Of a stretch of 64,000 nucleotides of DNA, positions 7,004-15,847 are shown in pieces (the stretch's first letter is position 1; each line of letters opens with the position of its first letter). The stretch covers positions 1 through 64,000 of the forward strand of contig LQXN01000065.1 of assembly GCA_001648575.1 (NCBI GenBank), written 5' to 3'. The notes beneath the pieces are model-generated. The model saw only the letters and a list, made by a program, of their open reading frames with translations, was not told where the DNA came from and searched no databases. Source of the stretch: Sutcliffiella horikoshii DSM 8719. Lineage in GTDB: Bacteria > Bacillota > Bacilli > Bacillales > Bacillaceae_I. A program made the translations under genes and the position numbers.

Positions 7004-7723
7004 ATGATAAAAAGGAATTTACTGTTATTTGGAAGTGTATTCGTTTTAATTATTCTGGGATGGTTCTCATATGAAAAAGTTCCTGCTGATGCATACGAAG
7101 GTATGACGATTATTCCGGAACAACAAAAGGATATTCCTTTATTTGAAGGCTTAAAGCCATCGAGAAGCCAATATGTTATAGAAGGAGATCGTTGGGAGGA
7201 TATTTTTAATTTCTATAAGACTGAACTGCCTAAACTGGGTTGGGAAGCTCAGAATGTAGAATCGGCTTTAGATGATGATGATTATGAAAATGATTGGGCT
7301 GGGTTTCATTCACTATGGAGAAAAGAAGGTTTCGACGGTGAATTGCGGATTGCAGCAAGTTATGAGCAACATGATAATAAAACCAAGGTTATTTTTGATA
7401 AACATCCTATTTATACAACTACTACTTGGGTAGAAGACTTACCAAACAGCATTTGTATCTATGCAACGCCAGAAGAAGAAAATTGTTCGGAAATATATGA
7501 TTCATCTAAGATTAAAGAGATTCAATCGTTTATAAATAATGCGATTGATTGGGCTGAAGGGGAGCTGCCTCCAAGGAAAAAAGCAAGTGTCATTGATTTT
7601 GGAAGCTTGGAAATTAAGATTTATTATGAAAGTGAAGAAGAAATATATCTCCTATCTGAAAAAGGATGGAAGATAATGAAACCGGACCCAAGATTTTTCG
7701 AACTCACAAACCTTACACAGTAA
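7004..7723 (+). CDS. Unknown membrane-anchored protein
   Basis: A 239-residue protein with one N-terminal hydrophobic helix (about residues 4-23, LLLFGSVFVLIILGWFSY) and an acidic extracytoplasmic domain (for example DDDDYENDW near residue 90). There is no lipobox and I recognise no family. It has an AAGGGG SD about seven bases before the ATG, and its own terminator follows, so it looks like a genuine single gene. Base composition is more AT-rich than its neighbours, which could indicate later acquisition. Confidence 0.75.
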   Translation: MIKRNLLLFGSVFVLIILGWFSYEKVPADAYEGMTIIPEQQKDIPLFEGLKPSRSQYVIEGDRWEDIFNFYKTELPKLGWEAQNVESALDDDDYENDWAGFHSLWRKEGFDGELRIAASYEQHDNKTKVIFDKHPIYTTTTWVEDLPNSICIYATPEEENCSEIYDSSKIKEIQSFINNAIDWAEGELPPRKKASVIDFGSLEIKIYYESEEEIYLLSEKGWKIMKPDPRFFELTNLTQ

Positions 7724-7725
7724 GT

Positions 7726-7760
7726 AAAAAACGCTCAGATCATTCAATCTGAGCGTTTTT
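7726..7760. terminator. Bidirectional terminator
   Basis: AAAAACGCTCAGAT / ATCTGAGCGTTTTT is a perfect stem with a six-base loop between two convergent genes. A on one side and T on the other let it serve both strands. Confidence 0.9.
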
Positions 7761-7781
7761 CTTGTATTTCTTTTTAAAAGG

Positions 7782-9320
7782 TCAGTCCTTCTTCTCCGGA
7801 TTCACCGGCTTCGTGACGTTGACGAACTTCTCACTCTTAAAGGCTTTCATGAGCGAGAAGACCATGAGAATCATGATGATGGCAAATGGGAAGGCGGCGA
7901 TGATGGAAGCAGTTTGAAGCGCTTCGAGGCCACCAGTCCATAATAGGATCGCTGCTGCTGCCGATTGGATGACTCCCCAGATGAACTTGATGGAGTTTGG
8001 CGGATGCAGGCTGCCGTTGGTTGTTTGCATGCCGAGCACAAAGGTTGCTGAATCTGCTGAAGTGATGAAGAACGTGCAGATCAGGAAAATCGCAAGCCCG
8101 GACATGATCATGCCAAGCGGGTAGTTCTGCAAGACAGAGAAAAGTGCTACTTCCATCCCGGATGCCTCAATGACGCTATATACCGGAACTCCTTCAAAGT
8201 ACTCAAGGAATATCGCAGATCCCCCGAATACAGAGAACCATAATCCTCCGAAAACAGTTGGAACCAATAGAACGCCAAGCAAGAATTCACGGATGGTCCG
8301 TCCTTTAGAAATGCGGGCGATGAAGGTACCAACAAATGGTGCCCAGGCAATCCACCATGCCCAGTAGAAGATGGTCCAATCTTGAACCCAAGAGTTATCC
8401 GCATCAAACGGGAATAGACGGAAACTCATCGATGGCAGGTTTTGAATATAGCTACCAACTGTCGTTGTGAACAGATCCATGATGAAATTGGTTGGTCCTG
8501 CAAAAAGCAAGAAGAACATCAACGAGATGGCAAGCACGACGTTCAGGTTACTTAAGTACTTAATTCCCTTGTTCAACCCGGTCTGTGCAGATAGCATAAA
8601 CAATACCGTCACGACTAAAATGACAAGTAATTGGGTGGTGATGTTGTTCGTGATGGCAGGTGTGACACTCGCCAGCCCGCCGCTGATTTGGATTGCCCCC
8701 AGCCCAAGGGAGGTGGCAACACCAAAGATGGTAGCGAAAACTGCAATAAAGTTGATGAAAGTCCCTAGATGGCCATCAACACGGTCTCCTAGAATTGGTC
8801 GTAAGATGGAGCTGATAACCCCTGGAGAGCCTTTTCTGAATTGGAAATACGCTAACGCAAGCGCGATGACAGAATAAATGGCCCAAGGATGCAGACCCCA
8901 ATGGAAAAATGAATAGCGCATTGCTACCCTGGCCGCTTCAGCCGTCTCCCCTTCTCCGGTCGGTGGGGCGAAAAAATGATACATCGGCTCTGAAGCACCC
9001 CAAAATACTAATCCGATACCCATCCCGGCACTAAATAACATCGCAAACCATGTGATGTAATTGTATTCCGGTTCGTCCGTATCTTTACCAAGTTTAATAC
9101 GGCCGAATTTAGTGAATATAAGAATAATGCTAAATAACAAAAATCCTGTTGCGGTTAAAAGGTAAAACCAGCCGAACTTATCAACGATAAAACCTTGAAC
9201 AGCTTCTGTGACAGGTTTTAGAGCGACATCTCCCAATATGCTTGCGGGAATCACGCCCCAGAGAATGAATAAGACGGCAACTATAATAGAAACAATAAAT
9301 ACAGGGGTTGTTTTCTTCAT
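7782..9320 (-). CDS. opuD: Glycine betaine transporter, BCCT family (OpuD-like)
   Basis: A 512-residue secondary transporter with about twelve transmembrane helices. It has the BCCT signature region YWAWWIAWAPFVGTFIARIS near residues 325-345, and the FSAGMGIGLVFWGASEP block near residue 95. It imports betaine-type compatible solutes with Na+ under osmotic stress. Length and sequence suit B. subtilis OpuD. The SD AAAGGAGTG lies 8-9 bases before the ATG. The gene is monocistronic and convergent with the preceding unit. Confidence 0.9.
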   Translation of the reverse strand: MKKTTPVFIVSIIVAVLFILWGVIPASILGDVALKPVTEAVQGFIVDKFGWFYLLTATGFLLFSIILIFTKFGRIKLGKDTDEPEYNYITWFAMLFSAGMGIGLVFWGASEPMYHFFAPPTGEGETAEAARVAMRYSFFHWGLHPWAIYSVIALALAYFQFRKGSPGVISSILRPILGDRVDGHLGTFINFIAVFATIFGVATSLGLGAIQISGGLASVTPAITNNITTQLLVILVVTVLFMLSAQTGLNKGIKYLSNLNVVLAISLMFFLLFAGPTNFIMDLFTTTVGSYIQNLPSMSFRLFPFDADNSWVQDWTIFYWAWWIAWAPFVGTFIARISKGRTIREFLLGVLLVPTVFGGLWFSVFGGSAIFLEYFEGVPVYSVIEASGMEVALFSVLQNYPLGMIMSGLAIFLICTFFITSADSATFVLGMQTTNGSLHPPNSIKFIWGVIQSAAAAILLWTGGLEALQTASIIAAFPFAIIMILMVFSLMKAFKSEKFVNVTKPVNPEKKD

Positions 9321-9445
9321 GATTTTTTCACTCCTTTAATGATTTCTCATCACTTCTTTCATATTTAAAGTATTTGTTACAAAAACGGCAGCTATACCAT
9401 CCTAACACTTCTGGGACTTTAGTCCAAATAAATATACCTTAAGTG

Positions 9446-9475
9446 TTTACAGGTTGTAGTGGGTTCCATTAGAAT
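9446..9475 (+). promoter_or_regulatory. Sigma-A promoter for yebE-yebG
   Basis: TTTACA and TAGAAT are separated by 18 bases. The predicted start lies ~28 bases before the yebE initiation codon. Confidence 0.55.
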
Positions 9476-9510
9476 TAATTACTAGAATTGGCACCTAGGA
9501 GGCAGGTATC

Positions 9511-10086
9511 TTGCTTGAAAACAGTTTAGTCATGGTAGCAATCATCATCATTATCAATATTGTTTATGTTTCTTTTTTCACCATAAGAATGATTCTGACT
9601 TTAAAGGGTCAGCGTTATCTGGCCGCAGGAATCAGCATGGTAGAAGTCGTGATCTATGTGGTAGGGCTTGGGCTGGTTCTGGACAACCTCAATCAGATCC
9701 ATAATCTTGCCGCATATGCACTCGGATATGGAATCGGTGTAATCGTAGGAATGAAAATAGAAGAGAAGCTTGCGCTTGGTTATACCACCGTCAACGTAAT
9801 CACAAAGGAGTACGACAAGGATTTACCAAAGCTTTTGCGTGAAAAAGGTTACGGGGTGACCAATTGGCAGGCGAACGGTCTGGAAGGCGACCGTATGGCA
9901 ATGCAAATTTTAACGCCAAGAAAATACGAAGTGAGCTTGTATCATGCCATCAAAGAACATGATCCAAAGGCCTTCATCATCGCCTACGAACCGAAAACCA
10001 TCCATGGCGGATTCTGGGTAAAGGCTGTTAAGGAAAGGAAAATTAAAGAATGGGTAAAACGCCGCGAAAACGAAAATTCGAAGTAA
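9511..10086 (+). CDS. yebE: UPF0316 / DUF2179 membrane protein YebE
   Basis: A 191-residue protein with three N-terminal transmembrane segments and a C-terminal cytoplasmic DUF2179-like alpha/beta domain (about residues 95-165, starting [24 protein letters not shown]). Translation starts at TTG 9511, with AGGAGG nine bases upstream. In B. subtilis yebE also sits immediately upstream of yebG and purE. Function is unknown; DUF2179 domains are thought to sense small ligands. Confidence 0.9.
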   Translation: MLENSLVMVAIIIIINIVYVSFFTIRMILTLKGQRYLAAGISMVEVVIYVVGLGLVLDNLNQIHNLAAYALGYGIGVIVGMKIEEKLALGYTTVNVITKEYDKDLPKLLREKGYGVTNWQANGLEGDRMAMQILTPRKYEVSLYHAIKEHDPKAFIIAYEPKTIHGGFWVKAVKERKIKEWVKRRENENSK

Positions 10087-10262
10087 TGGAAAACGAAACA
10101 ATCAGTGATTGCCTGGACCGTATGGCAAAAGAAGGCTACATGCCCTCCCGCCGGATGGAAGAACCGATTTTTCAAGAAACAGTAAAAAACGGAAACAAAG
10201 AAGTGCATCCAATCGGAAGAAAAATCGTCTTCGAAGGCAAGTTGATCGATAAACAACACTAA
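10050..10262 (+). CDS. yebG: NETI motif-containing protein YebG
   Basis: A 70-residue soluble basic protein carrying the NETI motif ([12 protein letters not shown]) that names this small Bacillus family. It overlaps the end of yebE by 37 bases in another frame, so the two are probably cotranslated. ATG 10050 has AAGGAAAA upstream; an internal ATG at 10086 just before NETI is a less well-supported alternative. Order yebE-yebG-purE matches B. subtilis. Function is unknown. Confidence 0.88.
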   Translation: MGKTPRKRKFEVMENETISDCLDRMAKEGYMPSRRMEEPIFQETVKNGNKEVHPIGRKIVFEGKLIDKQH

Positions 10263-10308
10263 AATACGAACAATAATCGACACAAACCATCATATCGTTC
10301 ATGATTTT
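10261..10308 (+). promoter_or_regulatory. PurR operator (paired PurBoxes)
   Basis: AAAATACGAACAAT (10261-10274) matches the PurBox pattern, and ATCGTTCATGATTTT (10294-10308) is its inverted partner. The two are ~20 bases apart, just upstream of the pur promoter, with the same arrangement and near-identical cores as in B. subtilis pur. PurR would repress here, with PRPP relieving repression. Confidence 0.7.
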
Positions 10309-10310
10309 CG

Positions 10311-10339
10311 TTGACATCAATGATAAATGACGGTAAGAT
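10311..10339 (+). promoter_or_regulatory. Sigma-A promoter of the purine operon
   Basis: A consensus TTGACA and TAAGAT are separated by 17 bases. It lies between the PurBoxes and the riboswitch. Confidence 0.85.
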
Positions 10340-10378
10340 AAACGTAGATGAACACGCAATATAAAACAAAATAATGAA

Positions 10379-10450
10379 ACCTCATATAATTTTGGGAATA
10401 TGGCCCATAAGTCTCTACCCGACCGCCGTAAATTGGTCGGACTATGAGGG
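10379..10450 (+). ncRNA. Guanine riboswitch aptamer (purine riboswitch)
   Basis: P1 arms CCTCAT and ATGAGG enclose the conserved ATAAT...GGAATATGG, AAGTCTCTACC and CCGTAAATTGGTCGG segments. The ligand-reading base is C (GGACTATGAGG), which specifies guanine or hypoxanthine rather than adenine. It sits at the head of the pur operon transcript. Confidence 0.95.
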
Positions 10451-10508
10451 GAAGTTACCACCATCTACGTTTTTTCATAGCAAACAAGTTTGTTTACCTA
10501 TGCTATTG

Positions 10509-10566
10509 AAAGCCCAGATGGACTGCTTTCCCTCTAAACAGGGACCAGTCCATTCTGGGCTTTTCT
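10509..10566 (+). terminator. Riboswitch-controlled terminator of the pur operon
   Basis: AGCCCAGATGGACTG pairs with CAGTCCATTCTGGGCT (one bulge) and is followed by TTTT. It lies ~60 bases after the aptamer and is the likely off-state of the guanine riboswitch. Confidence 0.85.
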
Positions 10567-10584
10567 GTTTTCTGGGTAAACTCC

Positions 10585-10862
10585 GCGGTTTCTTTCCGCA
10601 AATGGCTTCGCTTTCCGCGGGGCGACCTTGAGCCTCCTCGGCAAGCCTGCGGGGTCTCAACATTGTCGCTACTCCCCCGCTGGAGTCTTCGCCTTTTGCT
10701 CCAAGAAACCGCTAGGTACTATAGAATCCACCCTGTTGACTGAAGTGCAAGGTGTGAGACTCCAGCGGGAGGTAGCGGTAGCTTGAGACCCCTGAAGCGT
10801 TGTGAGGAGGCTCAAGCACACGCCCCGCGGAAAGCGAACACCTGGAACGAAAGGAAACAGGG
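10585..10862. repeat. Head-to-head pair of ~130 bp palindromic units (copy 1)
   Basis: The left unit (10585-10712) is bounded by GCGGTTTCT / AGAAACCGC, and the right unit (10731-10862) by CCCTGTT / AACAGGG. Both contain the same blocks in opposite orientation (TTTCCGCGGGGCG, TTGAGCCTCCTC, GGGTCTCAA, GGAGTCTTCGCC), so the RNA could fold into one ~280 nt hairpin. It separates the guanine riboswitch terminator from purE. Related units lie at 13844-14147 and 29697-29822. Confidence 0.88.
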
Positions 10863-10906
10863 AGTTAACCTAATACCTACCATTTTACAAAAAGGGAGGC
10901 AACAAA

Positions 10907-11395
10907 ATGAACGCTTTAGTTGGAGTGATCATGGGAAGTACTTCCGATTGGGAAACAATGAAACACGCATGCGACATGCTTGACGAACTACATATACCAT
11001 ACGAAAAGAAAGTCGTATCCGCACACCGCACACCAGACCTCATGTTCACCTACGCAGAACAAGCAAGAGAACGAGGCCTGAAAGTCATCATCGCCGGAGC
11101 GGGAGGGGCAGCACACCTGCCTGGAATGGTAGCCGCAAAAACCACGCTACCGGTAATCGGCGTGCCGGTTCAATCCAAAGCACTGAACGGTTTAGACTCT
11201 TTGCTCTCCATCGTCCAGATGCCAGGCGGAGTGCCAGTCGCAACCGTCGCCATCGGAAAAGCGGGAGCGACAAACGCTGGCCTCCTTGCAGCACAGATGA
11301 TCGGTGCTTATGACAGCAACACGGCAGAGCGCCTGCAAACACGACGAGACAAGACAGAACAACAAGTGATAGAAAGTTGTGATCAGCTTGTTTAA
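10907..11395 (+). CDS. purE: N5-carboxyaminoimidazole ribonucleotide mutase
   Basis: A 162-residue class I PurE. It converts N5-CAIR to CAIR, the step after PurK. GSTSDW (residues ~9-14) and SAHRTP (~residue 40) are the phosphate- and substrate-binding motifs. It is the first gene of the twelve-gene purEKBCSQLFMNHD operon. The SD is AAAGGGAGG. The guanine riboswitch and PurR boxes lie upstream. Confidence 0.96.
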   Translation: MNALVGVIMGSTSDWETMKHACDMLDELHIPYEKKVVSAHRTPDLMFTYAEQARERGLKVIIAGAGGAAHLPGMVAAKTTLPVIGVPVQSKALNGLDSLLSIVQMPGGVPVATVAIGKAGATNAGLLAAQMIGAYDSNTAERLQTRRDKTEQQVIESCDQLV

Positions 11396-12533
11396 ACATA
11401 TCGTACCACCAGCAACCATCGGCATCATCGGCGGCGGCCAATTAGGTCGGATGATGGCCCTATCAGCAAAAGCTATGGGATTCAAGATCGCTGTGCTTGA
11501 CCCGACACCAGATTCCCCATGCGGACAGGTGGCAGACACCGAAATCACCGGGGCATTCAACGACATGGCAGCCATTAAAAAGCTTGCATCCTTATCCGAT
11601 GTCGTCACATATGAATTTGAAAACATCGATTACGAAGCGCTGACTTGGCTCGAGGAGAACGCCTACTTGCCACAAGGCAGTGAAGTGTTGAAAGTAACCC
11701 AGCACCGAGCTACCGAAAAAATGGCGATTGAAGCAGCAGGCCTTCAGGTTGCACCTTTTATGGAAGTAACGACGGAGGCAGAGCTTACCGAAGCCATCCA
11801 GAAAATCGGCTATCCGAGCGTCCTGAAAACGAGCCGTTTTGGTTATGACGGCAAAGGCCAGGTGGTATTAAAAGACGAGACTGCATTCGAACAGGCTGCA
11901 AAACTTCTACAACACGGCGAATGTGTCCTTGAAAAATGGATTCCTTTCGTAAAAGAAATATCCGTTGTGGTCGCACGAAGCACAAATGGTGAAATCAAGG
12001 CTTTCCCAGTCGGAGAAAACGAACATCGGGAAAATATTTTATACAAAACCATCGCACCTGCAAGGGTCGATCAGATCTTAGAAATGAACGCGATTCAAAG
12101 TGCGATGACATTGGCAAGGCACTTCAATCTTATCGGGACACTGGCAGTCGAAATGTTCGTCCTTGAAGATGGAACCTTCTATATAAATGAACTGGCACCA
12201 AGGCCGCACAATTCCGGACATTATACGATGGATGCATGTGAGACTTCACAGTTTGAACAGCACATAAGAGCGGTGACAGGGATGCCCCTTGGAAAAACGA
12301 CCTTATGGAAGCCTGCAGTAATGGTTAATCTATTAGGTGAGCATGTGGATGCGGCAATAGCGCACATTCCTCATTATGAAAATGCAAAGCTTCATTTATA
12401 CGGGAAGCATGAAAAAAAAGAGAAACGAAAAATGGGACATATCAATATTTTAGCTGATACAATAGAACAGGCTTTGGAGCAAGAAGCTTCCTGGCAGATA
12501 TGGAACACAGTTGAACGGAGGATTTTAACATGA
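11379..12533 (+). CDS. purK: N5-carboxyaminoimidazole ribonucleotide synthase
   Basis: A 384-residue ATP-grasp enzyme that carboxylates AIR with ATP and bicarbonate. It opens with a nucleotide-fold motif [12 protein letters not shown]. The central ATP-grasp domain includes [16 protein letters not shown] and [12 protein letters not shown]. It starts at GTG 11379, seventeen bases inside the end of purE, with a weak SD, suggesting translational coupling. It overlaps purB by four bases. Confidence 0.94.
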   Translation: MISLFKHIVPPATIGIIGGGQLGRMMALSAKAMGFKIAVLDPTPDSPCGQVADTEITGAFNDMAAIKKLASLSDVVTYEFENIDYEALTWLEENAYLPQGSEVLKVTQHRATEKMAIEAAGLQVAPFMEVTTEAELTEAIQKIGYPSVLKTSRFGYDGKGQVVLKDETAFEQAAKLLQHGECVLEKWIPFVKEISVVVARSTNGEIKAFPVGENEHRENILYKTIAPARVDQILEMNAIQSAMTLARHFNLIGTLAVEMFVLEDGTFYINELAPRPHNSGHYTMDACETSQFEQHIRAVTGMPLGKTTLWKPAVMVNLLGEHVDAAIAHIPHYENAKLHLYGKHEKKEKRKMGHINILADTIEQALEQEASWQIWNTVERRILT

Positions 12534-13822
12534 TTGAACGTTATACAAGACCCGAGATGGGCGCGATTTGGACAGAAGAGAACCGTTTTCAGGCTTGGCT
12601 TGAAGTGGAAATCCTAGCTTGTGAAGCATGGGCAGAACTTGGGGACATCCCGAAAGAAGACGTAAAGGTGCTTCGTGAAAAAGCATCATTCGATATCGAG
12701 CGCATCAAAGAGATTGAAGCGGAAACCCGCCATGATGTGGTTGCTTTTACAAGAGCGGTATCTGAAACACTTGGCGACGAGAAAAAATGGGTGCATTACG
12801 GACTAACGTCAACGGACGTAGTAGACACGGCATTATCCTACCAGCTGAAGCAGGCAAACGAGATCTTACTTGCTGACATCGAACGCTTTGTCACTATTTT
12901 AAAAGAAAAAGCGCAAGACCACAAATACACGGTCATGATGGGCCGTACGCACGGTGTGCATGCAGAGCCGACAACATTCGGTTTGAAGCTTGCCCTATGG
13001 TACGAAGAAATGAAACGTAATTTGGAGCGTTTCAAACAAGCGGCAGAAGGCATCGAGTTTGGAAAAATCTCCGGAGCGGTTGGAACTTATGCGAACATCA
13101 ACCCATTTGTAGAAGAGTATGTGTGTGAAAAGCTTGGCTTGCAACGCGCGCCAATCTCCACTCAAACCTTGCAGCGTGACCGTCATGCTCATTACTTAAG
13201 TACACTGGCATTGATCGCAACTTCCGTCGAAAAATTCGCAGTGGAAGTACGTGGACTGCAAAAGAGTGAAACACGTGAAGTGGAAGAGTTCTTTGCAAAA
13301 GGACAAAAAGGATCTTCGGCAATGCCGCATAAACGTAACCCGATCGGTTCGGAAAACATGACAGGCCTTGCACGTGTGATTCGCGGATACATGATGACAG
13401 CTTATGAGAATGTGCCACTATGGCATGAGCGCGATATCTCGCATTCTTCTGCAGAGCGCATCATTTTACCAGACAGCACAATCGCATTGAACTACATGTT
13501 GAACCGTTTTGGCAACATCATCAAAAACTTGACGGTGTTCCCGGAAAACATGAAGCGCAATATGGACCGCACATTGGGTCTTATCTACTCCCAACGCGTG
13601 TTGCTTGCGTTGATCGATACTGGCATGTCTCGTGAGGAAGCGTATGATACGGTTCAACCGAAGGCGATGGAAGCTTGGGAGAAGCAAGTCCACTTCCGCG
13701 AGTTGGTGGAAGGCGAAGAGAAAATCACTTCTCGCCTAACTCCGGCACAGATTGAGGATTGCTTCGACTACAACTACCACTTGCAGCATGTTGATACGAT
13801 TTTTGACCGACTAGGGCTATAA
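12530..13822 (+). CDS. purB: Adenylosuccinate lyase
   Basis: A 430-residue member of the fumarase/aspartase superfamily. It cleaves SAICAR to AICAR and adenylosuccinate to AMP, both with fumarate release. The superfamily signature [11 protein letters not shown] lies at ~261-271, and TSTDVVDTA and [12 protein letters not shown] are active-site segments. It overlaps purK by four bases. A 370-base gap filled by palindromic units separates it from purC. Confidence 0.96.
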   Translation: MIERYTRPEMGAIWTEENRFQAWLEVEILACEAWAELGDIPKEDVKVLREKASFDIERIKEIEAETRHDVVAFTRAVSETLGDEKKWVHYGLTSTDVVDTALSYQLKQANEILLADIERFVTILKEKAQDHKYTVMMGRTHGVHAEPTTFGLKLALWYEEMKRNLERFKQAAEGIEFGKISGAVGTYANINPFVEEYVCEKLGLQRAPISTQTLQRDRHAHYLSTLALIATSVEKFAVEVRGLQKSETREVEEFFAKGQKGSSAMPHKRNPIGSENMTGLARVIRGYMMTAYENVPLWHERDISHSSAERIILPDSTIALNYMLNRFGNIIKNLTVFPENMKRNMDRTLGLIYSQRVLLALIDTGMSREEAYDTVQPKAMEAWEKQVHFRELVEGEEKITSRLTPAQIEDCFDYNYHLQHVDTIFDRLGL

Positions 13823-13843
13823 AATATAAATTGGTGGAGCACC

Positions 13844-14147
13844 GCTGTTGCTTTCCGCACTGGGCTTCGCTTTCCTAGGGGCGCTGCTTGAGCCTCCTCA
13901 CTTCGTTGCGGGGTCTCAAGCTACCGCTATCTCCCTCAGGAGTCTTCGCCCTGTGCTCCAAGCAACAGCTAGGTTGTTTCGTGAAATCTGCAGTACCATT
14001 CATTCAAAGACAGTTTACCCTGTTGATTGAAGTGCAAGTTGTGAGACTCCTGCGGGAGGAAGGGACAGGGGAGACCCCACAGGCGAAGCCGAGGAGGCTC
14101 CCGGACCGCCCGCGGAAAGCGAACAACTGGAACGGAGATAAACAGGG
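13844..14147. repeat. Head-to-head pair of ~125 bp palindromic units (copy 2), inside the pur operon
   Basis: The left unit (13844-13969) is bounded by GCTGTTGCT / AGCAACAGC, and the right unit (14028-14147) by CCCTGTT / AACAGGG. Shared blocks (CTTCGCTTTCC, TTGAGCCTCCTC, GGGTCTCAAGC, GGAGTCTTCGCC) are in opposite orientation in the two halves. The pair fills the purB-purC gap and would be transcribed as a long hairpin. Confidence 0.88.
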
Positions 14148-14191
14148 AGTTATACCAAAAACCCATCTCTCTTTTCATAGGAGGCAAATCC

Positions 14192-14917
14192 ATGACTTTG
14201 CAAAAGCAAGCACTACTATACGAAGGCAAAGCAAAACTGGTCTACTCAACAACCGACGAAAACATCGTCTGGATCCAATATAAAAACTCCGCCACCGCCT
14301 TCAACGGCGAAAAAAAAGCCGACATCACAGGCAAAGGCCGACTCAATAACGAGATTACCAGCTTACTATTTTCCATGCTCACACAAGCCGGCATCGAAAA
14401 CCACTTCATCGAGCGCAAGTCCGAAACAGAACAGCTCGTAAAAAAAGTCGACATCATTCCACTAGAAGTCGTGGTCCGCAACATCACTGCCGGCAGCATG
14501 GCAAAACGCCTTGGCATCGAAGAAGGAGTCCCGCTCGAGCAACCAATCGTCGAGTTCTACTATAAGGATGACTCACTTGGTGATCCGCTCATCACAGAAG
14601 ATCATGTTCAACTTTTGAAGCTTGCAACTCCTGCAGAAGTGGATATTTTGAAGCATGTAGCGCGTAAGGTGAATGTTGTATTATCGGAATTTTTCGAAAA
14701 GAAGAACCTGAGATTAGTAGATTTCAAGCTTGAATTTGGTAAAACAGAGGACGGCAGAATCATTTTGGCAGATGAGGTCTCACCGGATACTTGCCGCCTG
14801 TGGGATAAGGATACGAATGAAAAGTTAGATAAGGATGTCTTCCGCAGAAACCTTGGAAGCCTGACAGATGCATACGAAAAAATACTGGCACGTATTGGAG
14901 GAGAGCAGCATGTATAA
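14192..14917 (+). CDS. purC: SAICAR synthetase
   Basis: A 241-residue phosphoribosylaminoimidazole-succinocarboxamide synthase that joins CAIR and aspartate using ATP. Recognisable segments are YEGKAKLVYST at the N-terminus, VVRNITAGSMAKR and DFKLEFG...DEVSPDTCRLWD, all strongly conserved. The SD ATAGGAGGC is strong, which may matter because purC follows the palindromic insertion and needs independent initiation. It overlaps purS by eight bases. Confidence 0.96.
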   Translation: MTLQKQALLYEGKAKLVYSTTDENIVWIQYKNSATAFNGEKKADITGKGRLNNEITSLLFSMLTQAGIENHFIERKSETEQLVKKVDIIPLEVVVRNITAGSMAKRLGIEEGVPLEQPIVEFYYKDDSLGDPLITEDHVQLLKLATPAEVDILKHVARKVNVVLSEFFEKKNLRLVDFKLEFGKTEDGRIILADEVSPDTCRLWDKDTNEKLDKDVFRRNLGSLTDAYEKILARIGGEQHV

Positions 14918-15164
14918 AGTGAAGGTATTCGTAACGTTAAGAGAGAGCGTATTAGATCCACAAGGAACAGCAGTGAAAAGTTCGCTTCACAGTCTTTCAT
15001 ACAAAGAGGTCGAGGAAGTCCGCATCGGAAAATTTCTAGAGTTGACGATTGCTAAATCTGACCGTGACCTAGACGTGTTAGTAAAAGAAATGTGTGAACG
15101 CTTACTGGCAAATACAGTGATTGAAGACTTCCGTTATGAGGTGGAGGAGGTTGTTGGATCGTGA
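14910..15164 (+). CDS. purS: FGAM synthetase subunit PurS
   Basis: An 84-residue subunit that with PurQ and PurL forms the three-part formylglycinamidine synthetase of Gram-positive bacteria. It bridges the two other subunits during ammonia transfer. I use ATG 14910 ([12 protein letters not shown]), which has GGAGGAG upstream and gives the B. subtilis length. It overlaps purC by eight bases and purQ by four. Confidence 0.95.
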   Translation: MYKVKVFVTLRESVLDPQGTAVKSSLHSLSYKEVEEVRIGKFLELTIAKSDRDLDVLVKEMCERLLANTVIEDFRYEVEEVVGS

Positions 15165-15847
15165 AATTTGCAGTCATCGTGTTTCCGGGCTCCAACTGTG
15201 ATGTAGATATGTATCATGCGATCAAAGACGAGCTTGGGGAAGAAGTCGATTATGTGTGGCATGATGCAACAAACTTAGAGGAGTATGACGGGATTTTACT
15301 TCCAGGTGGATTTTCTTATGGGGATTACCTAAGATCTGGTGCGATTGCACGTTTTTCCAATGTGATGCTAGAGGTGCAAAAAGCAGCTGAAGCAGGTAAG
15401 CCGATTTTGGGCGTATGCAATGGGTTTCAAATTTTGCTGGAGTCGGGTCTTCTTCCAGGGGCAATGAGAAGAAACAAGAACTTGAAGTTCATGTGCCGCC
15501 CGGTTGAGTTAAAAGTGGTGAATAACGAGACGATGTTCACGTCGGGGTATGAAAAAGATGAGATCGTCACCATCCCCATTGCACATGGGGAAGGAAATTA
15601 CTACTGTGATGAGAAAACCTTGGGGGAATTAGTAAGCAATGGGCAAATTGCTTTTTCCTATAATGGTGACAATCCAAATGGTAGTCTACAGGATATTGCC
15701 GGGATTGTAAATGAAAAAGGAAATGTATTAGGTATGATGCCACACCCGGAAAGAGCGGTTTCTGAGCTGTTGGGCAGTGCAGATGGCCTTAAACTCTTTC
15801 AATCTATCGTTCGTAATTGGAGGGAATCACATGTCGTTACTTCTTGA
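15161..15847 (+). CDS. purQ: FGAM synthetase glutaminase subunit PurQ
   Basis: A 228-residue class I glutamine amidotransferase that supplies ammonia to PurL. The nucleophile Cys lies in GVCNGFQ (~residue 86). The His of the triad is in MMPHPERA (~194). It starts at GTG 15161, overlapping purS by four bases, with GGAGGAGG upstream. It overlaps purL by 17 bases. Confidence 0.95.
   Translation: MKFAVIVFPGSNCDVDMYHAIKDELGEEVDYVWHDATNLEEYDGILLPGGFSYGDYLRSGAIARFSNVMLEVQKAAEAGKPILGVCNGFQILLESGLLPGAMRRNKNLKFMCRPVELKVVNNETMFTSGYEKDEIVTIPIAHGEGNYYCDEKTLGELVSNGQIAFSYNGDNPNGSLQDIAGIVNEKGNVLGMMPHPERAVSELLGSADGLKLFQSIVRNWRESHVVTS

Noticed and set aside
10585-10862. Insertion sequence remnant with transposase
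   Set aside because: The units have inverted ends but no transposase reading frame, so they are reported only as repeats.
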